A stretch of DNA of 64,000 nucleotides from CAUPWF01 sp964367905 (GTDB lineage Bacteria; Bacillota; Clostridia; Lachnospirales; Lachnospiraceae), in the NCBI GenBank assembly GCA_964367905.1, contig CAYIZP010000011.1, positions 1 through 64,000 of the forward strand, written 5' to 3'. Positions 35,935 through 45,603 of the stretch are shown here, one piece after another; positions within the stretch are counted from its first letter, which is position 1, and every line of letters begins with the position of its first letter. The notes under the pieces are model-generated. The model made no database searches. It worked only from the letters and a program-made list of their open reading frames with translations, and was not told the origin of the DNA. A program made the translations under genes and the position numbers.

Positions 35935-35940
35935 GAATGA

Positions 35941-36242
35941 AAGTGTTAGAAAAGCAGAGCATGAAATATATGAAATGCGATGATGAGGAGTAGTACATAA
36001 TAAGAGAAAGCAAAGAGAGAAGATGGTGGGTGGAAATCTTCGTGAATCGATTATGGAAGTAGCCTTTGAGCAGTGAAAGGAACAGGCGGGAATGATGCCT
36101 TAGTAGACTTCAACGTCGACCCACGTTACAGGGTGAACATGTTGGTGAGAGTCGACATGACTAAAGTGCAGGCATATGTCTGAAATTAGGTGGTACCGCG
36201 GATTTATTCGCCCTAAGTTGTTTTACAACTTGGGGCGTTTTT
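35941..36242 (+). promoter_or_regulatory. T-box riboswitch, probably valine-responsive
   Basis: Leader with the T-box hallmarks: stem I features (GATGAGGAG, AGAGAG, GGTGGGTGG), a likely specifier loop, the antiterminator T-box sequence AGGTGGTACCGCGG (about 36188-36201), and a terminator CGCCCTAAGTTG/CAACTTGGGGCG followed by TTTTT (36209-36242). Uncharged tRNA would stabilise the antiterminator and turn on ilvB-ilvN-ilvE. The codon after TGGAA is GTA (36059-36061), which would select tRNA-Val; a CTT Leu reading six bases on is a weaker option. Confidence 0.93.
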
Positions 36243-36286
36243 GATGTAACACCTTATGTTATTAAGATCATTAAGGAGGAATCTAT

Positions 36287-38169
36287 ATGCGAAAAATATC
36301 AGGAAATAAGTTATTGGTTAAGGCATTGAGAGAAGAAGGGGTAGATGTATTATTCGGGTATCCAGGTGGATATAATGTAGACATCTTGGATGAATTGTAT
36401 AAGCAAGAGTATACCGATGTGGTTTTGCCACGACATGAGCAGGGATTGATTCATGCGGCAGATGGATATGCGAGAGCGACAGGGAAAGTCGGTGTCTGTC
36501 TTGTTACCAGTGGACCAGGAGCTACGAATCTTGTTACTGGGATTGCAACTGCCAATTACGACAGCATTCCTCTTGTGTGTTTTACGGGTCAAGTACCTAG
36601 AAGCTTAATAGGAAATGATGCATTTCAAGAAGTTGATATGGTCGGAATCACTAGAAGTATCTGTAAGTACGGTGTGACAGTTCGTAATCGTGAGGATTTG
36701 GGACGTATCATCAAGGATGCATTCTATATTGCAAGAACGGGTCGTCCAGGACCAGTGGTCATTGACTTGCCGAGGGATATGATGGCGGAACTAGGAGATG
36801 CAATCTATCCAGAAGAAGTAAATATTCGTGGATATAAGCCAAATACCAGTGTACATATCGGACAATTAAAACGCGCCATTAAAATGTTAAATAAAGCAAA
36901 GAAACCACTTTTATTAGCTGGTGGAGGGGTGAATATTGCAGGGGCAAATGCATTATTTACCGAATTGGTTGAGAAGACAAAGATTCCGGTAGTGACAACG
37001 GTTATGGGTAAGGGAGCGATTCCATCGTCTAGTCCGTATTTTGTTGGTCATATGGGATTGCATGGCGCATATGCAGCTAATATGGCAGTAAGTGAGTGTG
37101 ACTTATTATTTTCCATCGGTGCCAGATTCAATGATAGAGTAACAGGTAAGATTCATGATTTTGCGCCACATGCGCAGATCATTCATGTGGATATTGATAC
37201 AGCGTCAATTTCTAGAAATGTTCATGTAGATGTGCCGATTGTGGCAGATGCAAAAGAGACCTGCGAGAAATTATTGGAGTATGTGGAAGTTCATGAGACC
37301 GAAGCGTGGATGAATACCATTTCACAGTGGAAGGAAGAACACCCATTGCAAGTGAAGAATCAAAATTCTGTAAATGCACAGAGTATTCTAGAAGAAGTAA
37401 ATCGTCAGTTTGACGAAGCGATTATCGTATCGGATGTTGGGCAACACCAGATGTGGATTGCGCAGTTTGCAGAGGTGAATGAGAAGAAGAAGATTCTAAT
37501 GTCAGGTGGTTTGGGAACTATGGGATTCAGTTTCCCAGCAGCCATCGGTGCGAAACTTGGTAATCCAGATAAAACAGTCATCTCCATATCAGGGGATGGG
37601 GGATTCCAGATGAATCTTCAAGAATTCGCCACAGCAATCATTCAAGAACTACCGATTATTGTATGTGTGTTTAACAATCATAAGCTGGGAATGGTGCGTC
37701 AGATGCAGAAACTATTCTTTGGTAAGCGCTATATGTCTACTTGCTTGTGTGCGAGAAAGAGCTGTCAGGGAAATTGTGGCGACTCAGAGTTTGAATGTCC
37801 ACCGTATGCACCAGATTTTGTCAAGTTAGCGGAAAGCTATGGTGCGAAGGGAATTCGAGTGGAGAAGAATGAAGAGATTGCATCTGCATTCGAACTGGCG
37901 AAAAAAGAAACAAAGGTTCCTGTATTAATTGAATTTATGATAGATTGTGAAGAGTTGGTATTTCCGATGGTAAAAGGTGGAAAATCCCTAGANNNNNNNN
38001 NNNNNNNNNNNNNNNNNNNNNNNNNNNNNNNNNNNNNNNNNNNNNNNNNNNNNNNNNNNNNNNNNNNNNNNNNNNNNNNNNNNNNNNNNNNNTGATAGAT
38101 TGTGAAGAGTTGGTATTTCCGATGGTAAAAGGTGGAAAATCCCTAGAGCACATGATATTAGATTGTTAA
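36287..38169 (+). CDS. ilvB: Acetolactate synthase large subunit, copy 1 (contains an assembly gap)
   Basis: Thiamine-diphosphate enzyme that joins two pyruvates, or pyruvate and 2-oxobutyrate, in branched-chain amino-acid synthesis. Motifs: FGYPGGYNVDILDEL, RHEQGLIHAADGYARATGK (ThDP Glu), GNDAFQEVD, and the cofactor site GDGGFQMNLQE to NNHKLGMVRQ. Near residues 486-504 is a cysteine-rich insertion (C-x-C-x4-C-x3-C-x6-C) not found in the second copy. The last codons are interrupted by 100 N, and the 55 bases before the gap recur exactly after it. Collapsing that duplication gives an uninterrupted end, PMVKGGKSLEHMILDC and stop. Preceded by GGAGG and the T-box. Confidence 0.93.
37938..38147. 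other. Assembly gap flanked by an identical 55-base duplication
   Basis: Bases 37938-37992 equal 38093-38147, and 100 N lie between (37993-38092). The excess of 155 bases is not a multiple of three, so the gene is only in frame if the duplicate and N run are removed. The 55-base length matches a common assembler k-mer overlap and suggests two contigs that actually overlap. Confidence 0.9.
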
Positions 38170-38257
38170 GATAATGTGAAAAATAGAATTTTTCACATGG
38201 CAATTTGTCCCTTTTGGGACAAAGTTGCCAGACAGTGAGAAAGTGAGGAAAATTAAG

Positions 38258-38767
38258 ATGGATCATACAATGCGTAAGAGATGGATTTCACTATATGTGG
38301 AGAATCAAGTCGGGGTATTAGCGAAGATATCGGGCTTGTTTTCAGGAAAATGCTACAATATGGAGGGATTGACTGTAGGAACAACACAGGATCCTACGAT
38401 ATCTAGAATGACAATTGAAACTATGAGTGACGATGCGACCTATGAGCAGATTAAAAAGCAACTAAATCGAATGGTAGAAGTAATCAAGGTGATGGATTTT
38501 ACAACCACATCCATTCATATGAAGGAATTGATGTATGTAAAAGTGGAAAAATGTTCTCATACAGAGAAGACAGAGGTGTATCAGATTGCAGAGGCATTTG
38601 ACTGCAAGGTAGTGGACTATGGGAAAGATAGCGTGCTATTAGAATGTGTACAGACTTCCATGAAGAACAACTCATTAATCAAGTTATTGGATGAGAATTT
38701 TAAGTCGATTGAAGTCGTGCGTGGTGGAAGTGTAGGGATTGAATCGATTAGTGTGTCAGAACGATAG
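38258..38767 (+). CDS. ilvN: Acetolactate synthase small (regulatory) subunit
   Basis: About 169 residues with an N-terminal ACT domain (WISLYVENQVGVLAKISGLFSGKCYNMEGLTVG) and the C-terminal small-subunit domain. It binds valine for feedback inhibition and activates the large subunit. An earlier in-frame ATG at 38225 precedes the GAGG site; the ATG at 38258, nine bases after it, is preferred. The 88-base gap after ilvB holds a small hairpin (CAATTTGTCCC/GGGACAAAGTTG, 38202-38228). Confidence 0.93.
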   Translation: MDHTMRKRWISLYVENQVGVLAKISGLFSGKCYNMEGLTVGTTQDPTISRMTIETMSDDATYEQIKKQLNRMVEVIKVMDFTTTSIHMKELMYVKVEKCSHTEKTEVYQIAEAFDCKVVDYGKDSVLLECVQTSMKNNSLIKLLDENFKSIEVVRGGSVGIESISVSER

Positions 38768-38811
38768 GTCAACAAGAACAAGGTAGATAGAATAAAGAAA
38801 GAGGGCTGAAA

Positions 38812-39837
38812 ATGGAAAAAAAAGATTTGGACTGGGGAAATATCGGATTCGGATATATGCCAACAGAGAAAAGATATGTAGCAAACTATGTAAATGGTGC
38901 ATGGGATGCGGGTGGATTGATTGAAGATGCTACCATTACAATGAGTGAGTGTGCTGGTGTGCTTCAATATGCACAGACGATATTCGAGGGCTTAAAAGCA
39001 TATACAACCAAGGATGGAAAAATTGTAACATTTCGTCCAGACCTAAATGGGCAGAGATTAATGGACTCGGCTGTTCGTATGGAGATGCCACAATTTCCAG
39101 TTGAAAGATTTGTAGAGGCAGTTGGAGAAGTAGTCAAGGCAAATGCAGCGTGGGTGCCACCATATGGTTCGGGCGCGAGCTTATACCTGAGACCATATAT
39201 GTTTGGAATAAATCCAGTCATCGGTGTAAAACCAGCAGATGACTATCAATTCCGTTGCTTTGCAACACCAGTTGGACCATATTTCAAAGGTGGAGCAAAA
39301 CCGCTGACATTGAAAGTGAGTGAATTCGACCGTGCTGCTCCACATGGAACAGGGAATGTGAAAGCTGGGCTAAACTATGCGATGAGCCTATATGCAATCC
39401 AGACTGCACACCGCGAGGGATTCGATGAGAACTTATACCTAGATGCTCAGACGAGAACAAAGGTAGAAGAGACAGGGGGAGCGAACTTCATCTTCGTAAC
39501 GAAGGACAACAAGATTATAACACCGAAATCACCAACCATCCTGCCATCTATTACAAGACGATCTCTTATGTATGTGGCAGAAAAGTACTTGGGACTTGAA
39601 GTAGAAGAAAGAGAAGTATACATCGATGAAGTGAAAGACTTTGCAGAATGCGGACTTTGTGGAACTGCAGCAGTTATCTCTCCAGTAGGAAAGATTGTAA
39701 ACAAGGGAGAAGAAATCTGCTTCCCAAGCGGCATGGAGGCAATGGGAACAATTATAAAGAAACTATATGACACATTGACAGGAATTCAGATGGGTGAGAT
39801 AGAAGCACCAGAGGGCTGGATTGTAGAGTGGATGTAA
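38812..39837 (+). CDS. ilvE: Branched-chain amino-acid aminotransferase
   Basis: 341 residues, PLP fold type IV. FEGLKAY, FRPDLNGQRL, YLRPYMFG, the lysine region GTGNVKAGLNYAMS, and EETGGANFIFV...SPTILPSITRRSLM are typical. It makes valine, leucine and isoleucine from the 2-oxo acids. Third gene of the T-box operon, ending at a strong terminator. AGAGGG lies before the ATG. Confidence 0.94.
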   Translation: MEKKDLDWGNIGFGYMPTEKRYVANYVNGAWDAGGLIEDATITMSECAGVLQYAQTIFEGLKAYTTKDGKIVTFRPDLNGQRLMDSAVRMEMPQFPVERFVEAVGEVVKANAAWVPPYGSGASLYLRPYMFGINPVIGVKPADDYQFRCFATPVGPYFKGGAKPLTLKVSEFDRAAPHGTGNVKAGLNYAMSLYAIQTAHREGFDENLYLDAQTRTKVEETGGANFIFVTKDNKIITPKSPTILPSITRRSLMYVAEKYLGLEVEEREVYIDEVKDFAECGLCGTAAVISPVGKIVNKGEEICFPSGMEAMGTIIKKLYDTLTGIQMGEIEAPEGWIVEWM

Positions 39838-39853
39838 TTAGTTAAAATATAAC

Positions 39854-39891
39854 AAAAAGAGAGTGGAGACTTGAGTGTCTGCTCTCTTTTT
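39854..39891. terminator. Bidirectional terminator after ilvE
   Basis: AAAAAGAGAG pairs with CTCTCTTTTT around an inner AGAC/GTCT stem. T-runs exist on both strands, so it can end ilvE and the convergent pseudogene. Confidence 0.85.
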
Positions 39892-40810
39892 CTACACAAC
39901 CGCCTCTACTATCGTCTTCCCATTAAGGTCAACATGCTTTACCCCAACAACCTTTTCTGGTTGAAATTAAAGCTCAGCATATACCCTTTTTGTAATCCAT
40001 AATAATCCAATATTCGGTAAGTTGTTGTTCTCCACGTTGGTTATATTCATCGCCACGCCATATCTTCATCTCGATAATGTATTGTTTGCCGCGATAATCA
40101 ATAATAACATCAGTACGACTGATGTCACATGTCTGTGCTTCTATGATGTAATGATCTATTTCTGATATATTCATACCAGTTAAATGATCCTGTTCATATT
40201 CTCTAAGCATAGTAGCGATGTCACCTGCTGAAAAACTCATGTCTATATCAAAATCCGCAGCGATATTCCAAGGACTATTGGTCTTGGAGTCTTGTTCGGG
40301 GTGTAGTTTCATCTTTAGGTTCTTGATGTCGTGAACTCCAGCTAAGATTACAGCGTGAAATGTAGGGGTATAGTCACGGTCTAAATAGTAGCCACGCAAT
40401 TTCGCTAGGAACTCTAAAAATATTTGGTTGTTTGTTGCGCTATCAACCTCATCGATCATCAAGACAATAGGTTTATCAGACAGAGTGCATATATTAGCGA
40501 TTTCTACAAATAAATCGACTAAATCCATAGGGGATTCGCTTTTCTCTAAGTAGTTGGTTAAGGTATGCAGTTCACTTGTAACTGGTGCATAGGTACATAC
40601 TCGGCTAAGTCTATTTATATACGCAACAGCAAAGGCTTTCGTAAATTCATGTTCACTTTGGAATTTTGCCATGCTCATTTGGACTTGAAAATCAAAACTA
40701 ACAACATAGTAATCAGTACTCAGAAAATGTGATAGAGCACGTAAGGTCGTAGTTTTTCCAAATTGTCTTGCTCTATTGATAGTAAAATATTTACCGTTAT
40801 CTACGACGAA
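39892..40810 (-). pseudogene. Degraded AAA-ATPase-like / PD-(D/E)xK nuclease gene
   Basis: Remnant of the AAA-ATPase_like plus PDDEXK_9 family. In the - strand frame, homology begins upstream of any ATG with NGKYFTINRARQFGKTTT (Walker A, about 40730-40800), then IVLMIDEVDSA (Walker B), and reaches GMNISEI. There it jumps directly into the nuclease core (TDVIIDYRGKQYIIEMKIW), so the middle domain is deleted. After the stop at 39974 the coding continues in other frames (YMLSFNFNQK, then VKHVDLNGKTIVEAVV and stop at 39892), showing two frameshifts. The 5' end is cut at about 40800. Confidence 0.85.
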
Positions 40811-41153
40811 GGATCCAGTATATTATACAGGAATGATTCTTGACAATGCAATCAATGTAGGAAGAGGAATTATAACCAGTGAGGAACTCAAATCGCTAAA
40901 GGCGAAAGTGCAAATTGTAGATGCGAGAAGCGCAAGTGACTATGAGAAGAAAGGGCGAGTACTTGATGCAGTGAACATCCCACAAGCAAAACTAAGAGGG
41001 GATAATTTGCCGTTGGATAAAGAGGTATTGACAGTGACTTACTGCAATAAGGGAGTGACAGGAAATGCAGCACAGAATATCTTGATCAACCAAGGTTTTG
41101 ATAAGGTGTTGAATTTGTCAGGTGGACATAAGTTCTTCAAAGGGACTTTATGA
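40791..41153 (+). pseudogene. Fragment of a CoA-disulfide reductase-like gene (C-terminal rhodanese domain)
   Basis: An open frame of about 120 codons with no recognisable ribosome site. It begins with STTKDPVYYTGMILDNAIN, which looks like the end of a flavin-dependent disulfide reductase, and continues as a rhodanese domain (VQIVDARSASDYEKKGRVLDAVNIPQ). The active-site loop reads TYCNKGVTGNAA, keeping the cysteine. The entire FAD/NAD part is missing because the sequence is cut at about 40800, where the neighbouring pseudogene is also cut. It might still be expressed as a lone rhodanese, but its start is unconvincing. Confidence 0.75.
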
Positions 41154-41182
41154 TTGATATTTCTGTCAATTAGTGCTAATAT
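41154..41182 (+). promoter_or_regulatory. Sigma-A-type promoter of the diguanylate cyclase gene
   Basis: TTGATA, 17 bases, TAATAT, ending 36 bases before the start codon. Confidence 0.6.
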
Positions 41183-41218
41183 GTAAGTATCTATTTTGAA
41201 AGACTAATGGGGTGAAAT

Positions 41219-42832
41219 ATGGATAAGTATATTTTGAGAGTTGCCATAATTGGTGACCAGAGTATTGAAGCATCCATACAGAACATGGGAGCAATAGATA
41301 GACTTACTGTAGAATGCAAGAAAGCAGATATGAACGATGTGGCAAGCTATGACAAGGCAGATGTAATTGTACTTGATGAAGTTGCTACTTATGAGAATTT
41401 GCAAGTGGTTTCCTGCAATAAAGCAGACTATGCAGTAGTTGTTTCTAATTGCTCTGTAGAGCGATTTGTTGAATTGTCAGAAGAAGACAAGGCTTGCTTG
41501 TTTGATGTATGGATTATTACGGATGTGAAGTTGTATGAATATCGAATCAAGCAATTCATGTATCGAATGCGAGATTATATGGATGCAGAGCTTGTAGAAC
41601 GACAATTAGAGACACTGATTGACAGTGTTCCAGATTTGATATGGTATAAAGACACAGTAGGTGCGCATATCAAAGTGAACGAAAGTTTTTGTGATACCGT
41701 CAATAAAACAAAAGACCAGATTAAATATCGAGGACATTGTTATATTTGGGATCTTGATATGGATGAGTATGAGCAAGGTGAATTTGTTTGTATGGAGACA
41801 GAAGAGGTTGTAATAGAAGAGCAGGGCACATTTTTATTTGATGAAAAAGTGAAGATTGGCGATGAGATGCGTCAGCTTAAGACTTATAAATCGGCTATAG
41901 TTGGTAGAAATGGAGAGACGATTGGTACTGTAGGACTTGCACGAGATGTTACAGATATATGGAACACACATGAAGAATTTACTACACTAATCAATAATCT
42001 ACCATTTCCGATGATGATTATTACTGATAAAAATGAATTTGTTAGTGCTAATAGCGAGTTTGATGAAATTTTTGGATCACAAGACCCAGAGGGAGATTTT
42101 CTATTAAAAGAATTTGGTGATAAATTTTTTGACAAAGACATTTCTATGGAGGGTAAGTTAGAGGATAAAATTATTTGTGAAATGAATCTGGAGTATACTA
42201 CTAAGGTGTTTTCTATAGAGAAAAGTGCTATCTATGATGTGTTTCATGAATTGACAGGTTTCTTCTATATATTTAATGATATAACGACTCAGAAGGAATA
42301 TGAGCAAAAGTTACGAGCAATTTCACTGACAGATGAGCTTACAGGAATTAGCAATCGAATGGCTGTACGAAACTACTTTGAATCGAACACTGATTTTATG
42401 GTTAAGAATAAAGTATCCGTTACGATTATGATGATGGATATTGACTATTTTAAACAGTATAATGATAATTACGGACACCTAAGTGGTGATCATGTTCTAG
42501 AAACGGTTGGTGAGATTCTTGAAGATTTGAATGCGGACAAGGATGTGTTTGTTGCTAGATATGGAGGAGAAGAATTCTTACTTGTTGCTCAGAACAAAAC
42601 AATAAAAGAAGCGAGAGGATTAGCAGAACAGATAAGAGCCCAACTAGATGCGAGTGATATCAAGCATGAGTATTCCTTGGCTTCTGACGTAGTTACCATT
42701 AGTATAGGAGTGGCCTATTATAGTTATGTATCAGAAGAAGATAAAGTAGCAACTCTTATTAATAAAGCAGATAAATTATTGTATAGAGCTAAGTATTCAG
42801 GTAGAAATCAATACAAATTTGAAGAATATTAA
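41219..42832 (+). CDS. PAS-domain diguanylate cyclase
   Basis: 537 residues, cytoplasmic. The first 120 residues resemble a degenerate receiver-like domain. Two PAS segments follow (about 128-245, LIDSVPDLIWYKDTVGAHIKVN, and about 253-360, LINNLPFPMMIITDKNEF), then a GGDEF domain (about 370-537) with LTDELTGISNR, MDIDYFKQYND and an intact GGEEF signature at residues 449-453. It should make cyclic di-GMP. No clear RxxD inhibitory site is seen at the usual spacing. Single gene with its own promoter and terminator. Confidence 0.92.
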   Translation: MDKYILRVAIIGDQSIEASIQNMGAIDRLTVECKKADMNDVASYDKADVIVLDEVATYENLQVVSCNKADYAVVVSNCSVERFVELSEEDKACLFDVWIITDVKLYEYRIKQFMYRMRDYMDAELVERQLETLIDSVPDLIWYKDTVGAHIKVNESFCDTVNKTKDQIKYRGHCYIWDLDMDEYEQGEFVCMETEEVVIEEQGTFLFDEKVKIGDEMRQLKTYKSAIVGRNGETIGTVGLARDVTDIWNTHEEFTTLINNLPFPMMIITDKNEFVSANSEFDEIFGSQDPEGDFLLKEFGDKFFDKDISMEGKLEDKIICEMNLEYTTKVFSIEKSAIYDVFHELTGFFYIFNDITTQKEYEQKLRAISLTDELTGISNRMAVRNYFESNTDFMVKNKVSVTIMMMDIDYFKQYNDNYGHLSGDHVLETVGEILEDLNADKDVFVARYGGEEFLLVAQNKTIKEARGLAEQIRAQLDASDIKHEYSLASDVVTISIGVAYYSYVSEEDKVATLINKADKLLYRAKYSGRNQYKFEEY

Positions 42833-42833
42833 A

Positions 42834-42884
42834 ATAGCTAGACCCCGATTAACTTTTGTTAGAAGTTAGTCGGGGTTTAGCTAT
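42834..42884 (+). terminator. Intrinsic terminator after the diguanylate cyclase gene
   Basis: Long stem: ATAGCTA and ACCCCGA..TTAACTT pair with AAGTTAG..TCGGGGT and TAGCTAT. A weak T stretch follows. Confidence 0.8.
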
Positions 42885-42913
42885 TGTTAAATAAATCTTA
42901 AAGAGTTATACTG

Positions 42914-42943
42914 TTGATATTTAAAGAACAAAATAAGTATAAT
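42914..42943 (+). promoter_or_regulatory. Sigma-A-type promoter of the OmpR/VanS operon
   Basis: TTGATA, 18 bases, TATAAT, about 25 bases before the response-regulator start. Confidence 0.6.
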
Positions 42944-42967
42944 AATCACATGAGGAGGGCGGGCGCC

Positions 42968-43669
42968 ATGTATAATATATTAATTTGCGATGATGAGAAG
43001 GATATTGTGAATGCATTGAAGATTTATCTTACAGATAGTAGCTTCTGTTTATATGAGGCTTTCGACGGGAAGCAGGCAGTTGAGACAGTGAGAAACCAGG
43101 AAATTCATCTGGTGCTTATGGATATCATGATGCCAAATATGGATGGAATTCAAGCAATGGTTAAGATTCGGGAAATCAGCAATGTGCCAGTGATTCTATT
43201 GACGGCAAAGGGTGAAGATGCAGATAAGATTCTTGGATTGACGGTTGGGGCGGATGATTATGTCACGAAACCATTTAACCCGATCGAGGTAGTAGCGAGA
43301 GTGAAATCACAGTTACGTCGATATACACAACTGGGGGCAAGTGCCAGCGGTGAGAAAAGTGGAGCGATTAAGATTGGTGGAATAGAACTAGATAATAAGT
43401 CGAAGACGGTTACTCTAGATGGAGAAATTGTTACCTTAACACCGATTGAATTTGATATCTTAAAGCTATTTATGGAGAATCCAAATTGTGTTTATTCTCC
43501 TACTGAAATCTATCAATTGGTATGGAAGGACACTCCATTTGGAAGCGAAAGTACAGTTGCAGTCCATATTCGTCATCTGAGAGAGAAGTTAGAGATTAAT
43601 CCCTCGGAACCTAGATATCTAAAAGCGGTCTGGGGGCAGGGATATAAACTAGAAAGAGGTAATGTATGA
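42968..43669 (+). CDS. OmpR-family response regulator (VanR-like)
   Basis: About 233 residues: receiver with CDDEKDI, phospho-Asp52 (LVLMDIMMP), LLTAKGE and KPF, then a winged helix (LTPIEFDILKLFMENPNCVYS, STVAVHIRHLREKLE, WGQGYKLE). The ATG at 42968 follows GAGGAGG; the earlier in-frame ATG has no site and adds a non-family extension. Overlaps the kinase gene by four bases (ATGA). Confidence 0.93.
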   Translation: MYNILICDDEKDIVNALKIYLTDSSFCLYEAFDGKQAVETVRNQEIHLVLMDIMMPNMDGIQAMVKIREISNVPVILLTAKGEDADKILGLTVGADDYVTKPFNPIEVVARVKSQLRRYTQLGASASGEKSGAIKIGGIELDNKSKTVTLDGEIVTLTPIEFDILKLFMENPNCVYSPTEIYQLVWKDTPFGSESTVAVHIRHLREKLEINPSEPRYLKAVWGQGYKLERGNV

Positions 43670-45561
43670 GAAGAAGTCTAGCGGCTAGGATTCTAGCCTT
43701 TGTATTGTGGTTTGTATGTGGCGTTATCGCTGTTGGGAGTGGAGTAGGTGGAGCACTGATGCTTGACCAAGGAATATTTTACACAACTCAAGAAGAGTAT
43801 GAATATGAGTTATTTGAAGAAAAAATAGGGGGAGATATAGAATATAAGCTCTTTCATGCTTTTTTTGCTACAGATGAAATTGATCTGACTGTTTTGGACG
43901 AGTGGAATCGTTCTACCAATCTGGGAGTTCAATTAGCGTATGTGGATTCTGATTTAGTGAATCATGGGTATGTGACAGAGGTGTTGAACGAAGAATCAGC
44001 ATATAGATATGAACGTGAATATAAGATGCGAGACATTTATAGCTGGCATACGGATGGTCAAACGCCACTAGAAGAATATGAGGAGTGGCATCCGGAGGTA
44101 AATTGGGATAGTACAATAAGAGTTACCGTTGTGATCGATGATAATTTTACGGAAGTAGACGAGTATTACTGGGCAAATTTTATCTTGAACATTGCATTCG
44201 CTTTGCGTGGAGTTATCTGGATAATTATGGTGTTTTCGGCGATTTTATCGATTGCGTGCTTTATCTTCTTACTATGGTCGGCTGGTTACCATAAGGGAAG
44301 TGAGGAGCCAGTGGCATGTGGAACCACAAGAATCCCTTGCGATGTGTTTTATATTGGATATCCGATTGTAACAGTTAGCATCGTAGCAATCATAAATAAT
44401 ACGTATTATTTTTATGATGAATGGATTTTGCTAATGTTTGTGTATTTAATTATCACAGCAATGCTTCTGCTGATGGATATCTTTGCCAGAACAAGAACAA
44501 AGCATTGGTGGAAATATTCCTTAATTAATCGTATTTTTAGAAGGATATTCATACAATTAAAACATACTCCACTCATCTTATTTGCTGTGGTTGCTTATTT
44601 TGGTTTTTCATTTTTGTTCTTTTTGATGACAATGGCTGTCGGATTTTTTGGAGTATTTCTTTGGGGAATGTTAAACCTAGGGCTATTTGCACTTACCATA
44701 TATAGTTTTATCATGATTAAGAAACTTTATGCCAGTAGCAATTTGCTAGCACAGGGGGATTTTGAACACAAAGCAGATACGAAGGGTATGATTGGGGAAT
44801 ATCATGGAGTAGCCATGAACTTGAATGCAATTGCAGAGGGCATGGATAAGGCTGTGGAGGAGAAGATGAGGAGTGAGCGATTTAAGACGGAGCTTATCTC
44901 TAATGTCAGCCATGATATCAAGACACCTCTTACTTCTATCATTAATTATGCTGATTTATTGAATAAGGAAGTAGAGAAAGAGGAATTAAATCGCGAGAAG
45001 ATGCAAGAGTATGGAAGTGTCTTGTTGAACAACTCCAATCGGCTGAAGAAACTAACAGAGGATCTAATAGAGGTATCGAAGGCATCTACGGGTAATGTGG
45101 AACTACAATTAGAAGAGTGTAATTTAGGGGTATTGTTACAACAAACAGTAGGAGAATATGATGAGAAACTGAGGAATGTACAATTGGAGATGGTGTTGAA
45201 AGGTGAAGAGGAACCGTTGGTTATCATGGCGGATAGTCGACATATCTGGAGGGTATTCGACAATTTGATGAATAATATCTGTAAGTATGCACAACCAGGA
45301 ACTAGAGTGTATCTATCGACTGCGAAGAAGGCTAATAGGATAGAAGTTGCATTTAAGAATACATCAAAGTATGCACTAGATATGGATGGGGATACATTGG
45401 TGGAACGATTTGTAAGGGGGGATAACTCAAGACACTCAGAAGGAAGTGGATTGGGACTGTCCATTGCTAAGAGTCTCGTGGAGTTACAAGGAGGAACATT
45501 TGAACTATATGTGGATGGAGATTTATTTAAAATAGTGCTGGTTTTTGTCGAAAAAACATGA
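43666..45561 (+). CDS. Membrane sensor histidine kinase (VanS-like)
   Basis: 631 residues. TM1 (about 9-33), an extracytoplasmic sensor of about 135 residues, then a cluster of five to six helices (about 170-360), HAMP-like linker (SSNLLAQGDFEHKAD), HisKA with His416 (SNVSHDIKTPLTS), and HATPase (DNLMNNICKYAQPG, GSGLGLSIAKSLV). The multi-helix middle is unusual for VanS and resembles Lachnospiraceae kinases of unknown ligand. An amidase and a lipoprotein are encoded downstream, suggesting an envelope signal. Confidence 0.9.
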   Translation: MRRSLAARILAFVLWFVCGVIAVGSGVGGALMLDQGIFYTTQEEYEYELFEEKIGGDIEYKLFHAFFATDEIDLTVLDEWNRSTNLGVQLAYVDSDLVNHGYVTEVLNEESAYRYEREYKMRDIYSWHTDGQTPLEEYEEWHPEVNWDSTIRVTVVIDDNFTEVDEYYWANFILNIAFALRGVIWIIMVFSAILSIACFIFLLWSAGYHKGSEEPVACGTTRIPCDVFYIGYPIVTVSIVAIINNTYYFYDEWILLMFVYLIITAMLLLMDIFARTRTKHWWKYSLINRIFRRIFIQLKHTPLILFAVVAYFGFSFLFFLMTMAVGFFGVFLWGMLNLGLFALTIYSFIMIKKLYASSNLLAQGDFEHKADTKGMIGEYHGVAMNLNAIAEGMDKAVEEKMRSERFKTELISNVSHDIKTPLTSIINYADLLNKEVEKEELNREKMQEYGSVLLNNSNRLKKLTEDLIEVSKASTGNVELQLEECNLGVLLQQTVGEYDEKLRNVQLEMVLKGEEEPLVIMADSRHIWRVFDNLMNNICKYAQPGTRVYLSTAKKANRIEVAFKNTSKYALDMDGDTLVERFVRGDNSRHSEGSGLGLSIAKSLVELQGGTFELYVDGDLFKIVLVFVEKT

Positions 45562-45603
45562 CATAATATAAGTTGAGAAAAATGGAAAGTGGATGGTTGA
45601 CAG

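Noticed and set aside
37993..38266. Open frames spanning the N run
   Set aside because: They exist only because N was translated through; they are not real genes.
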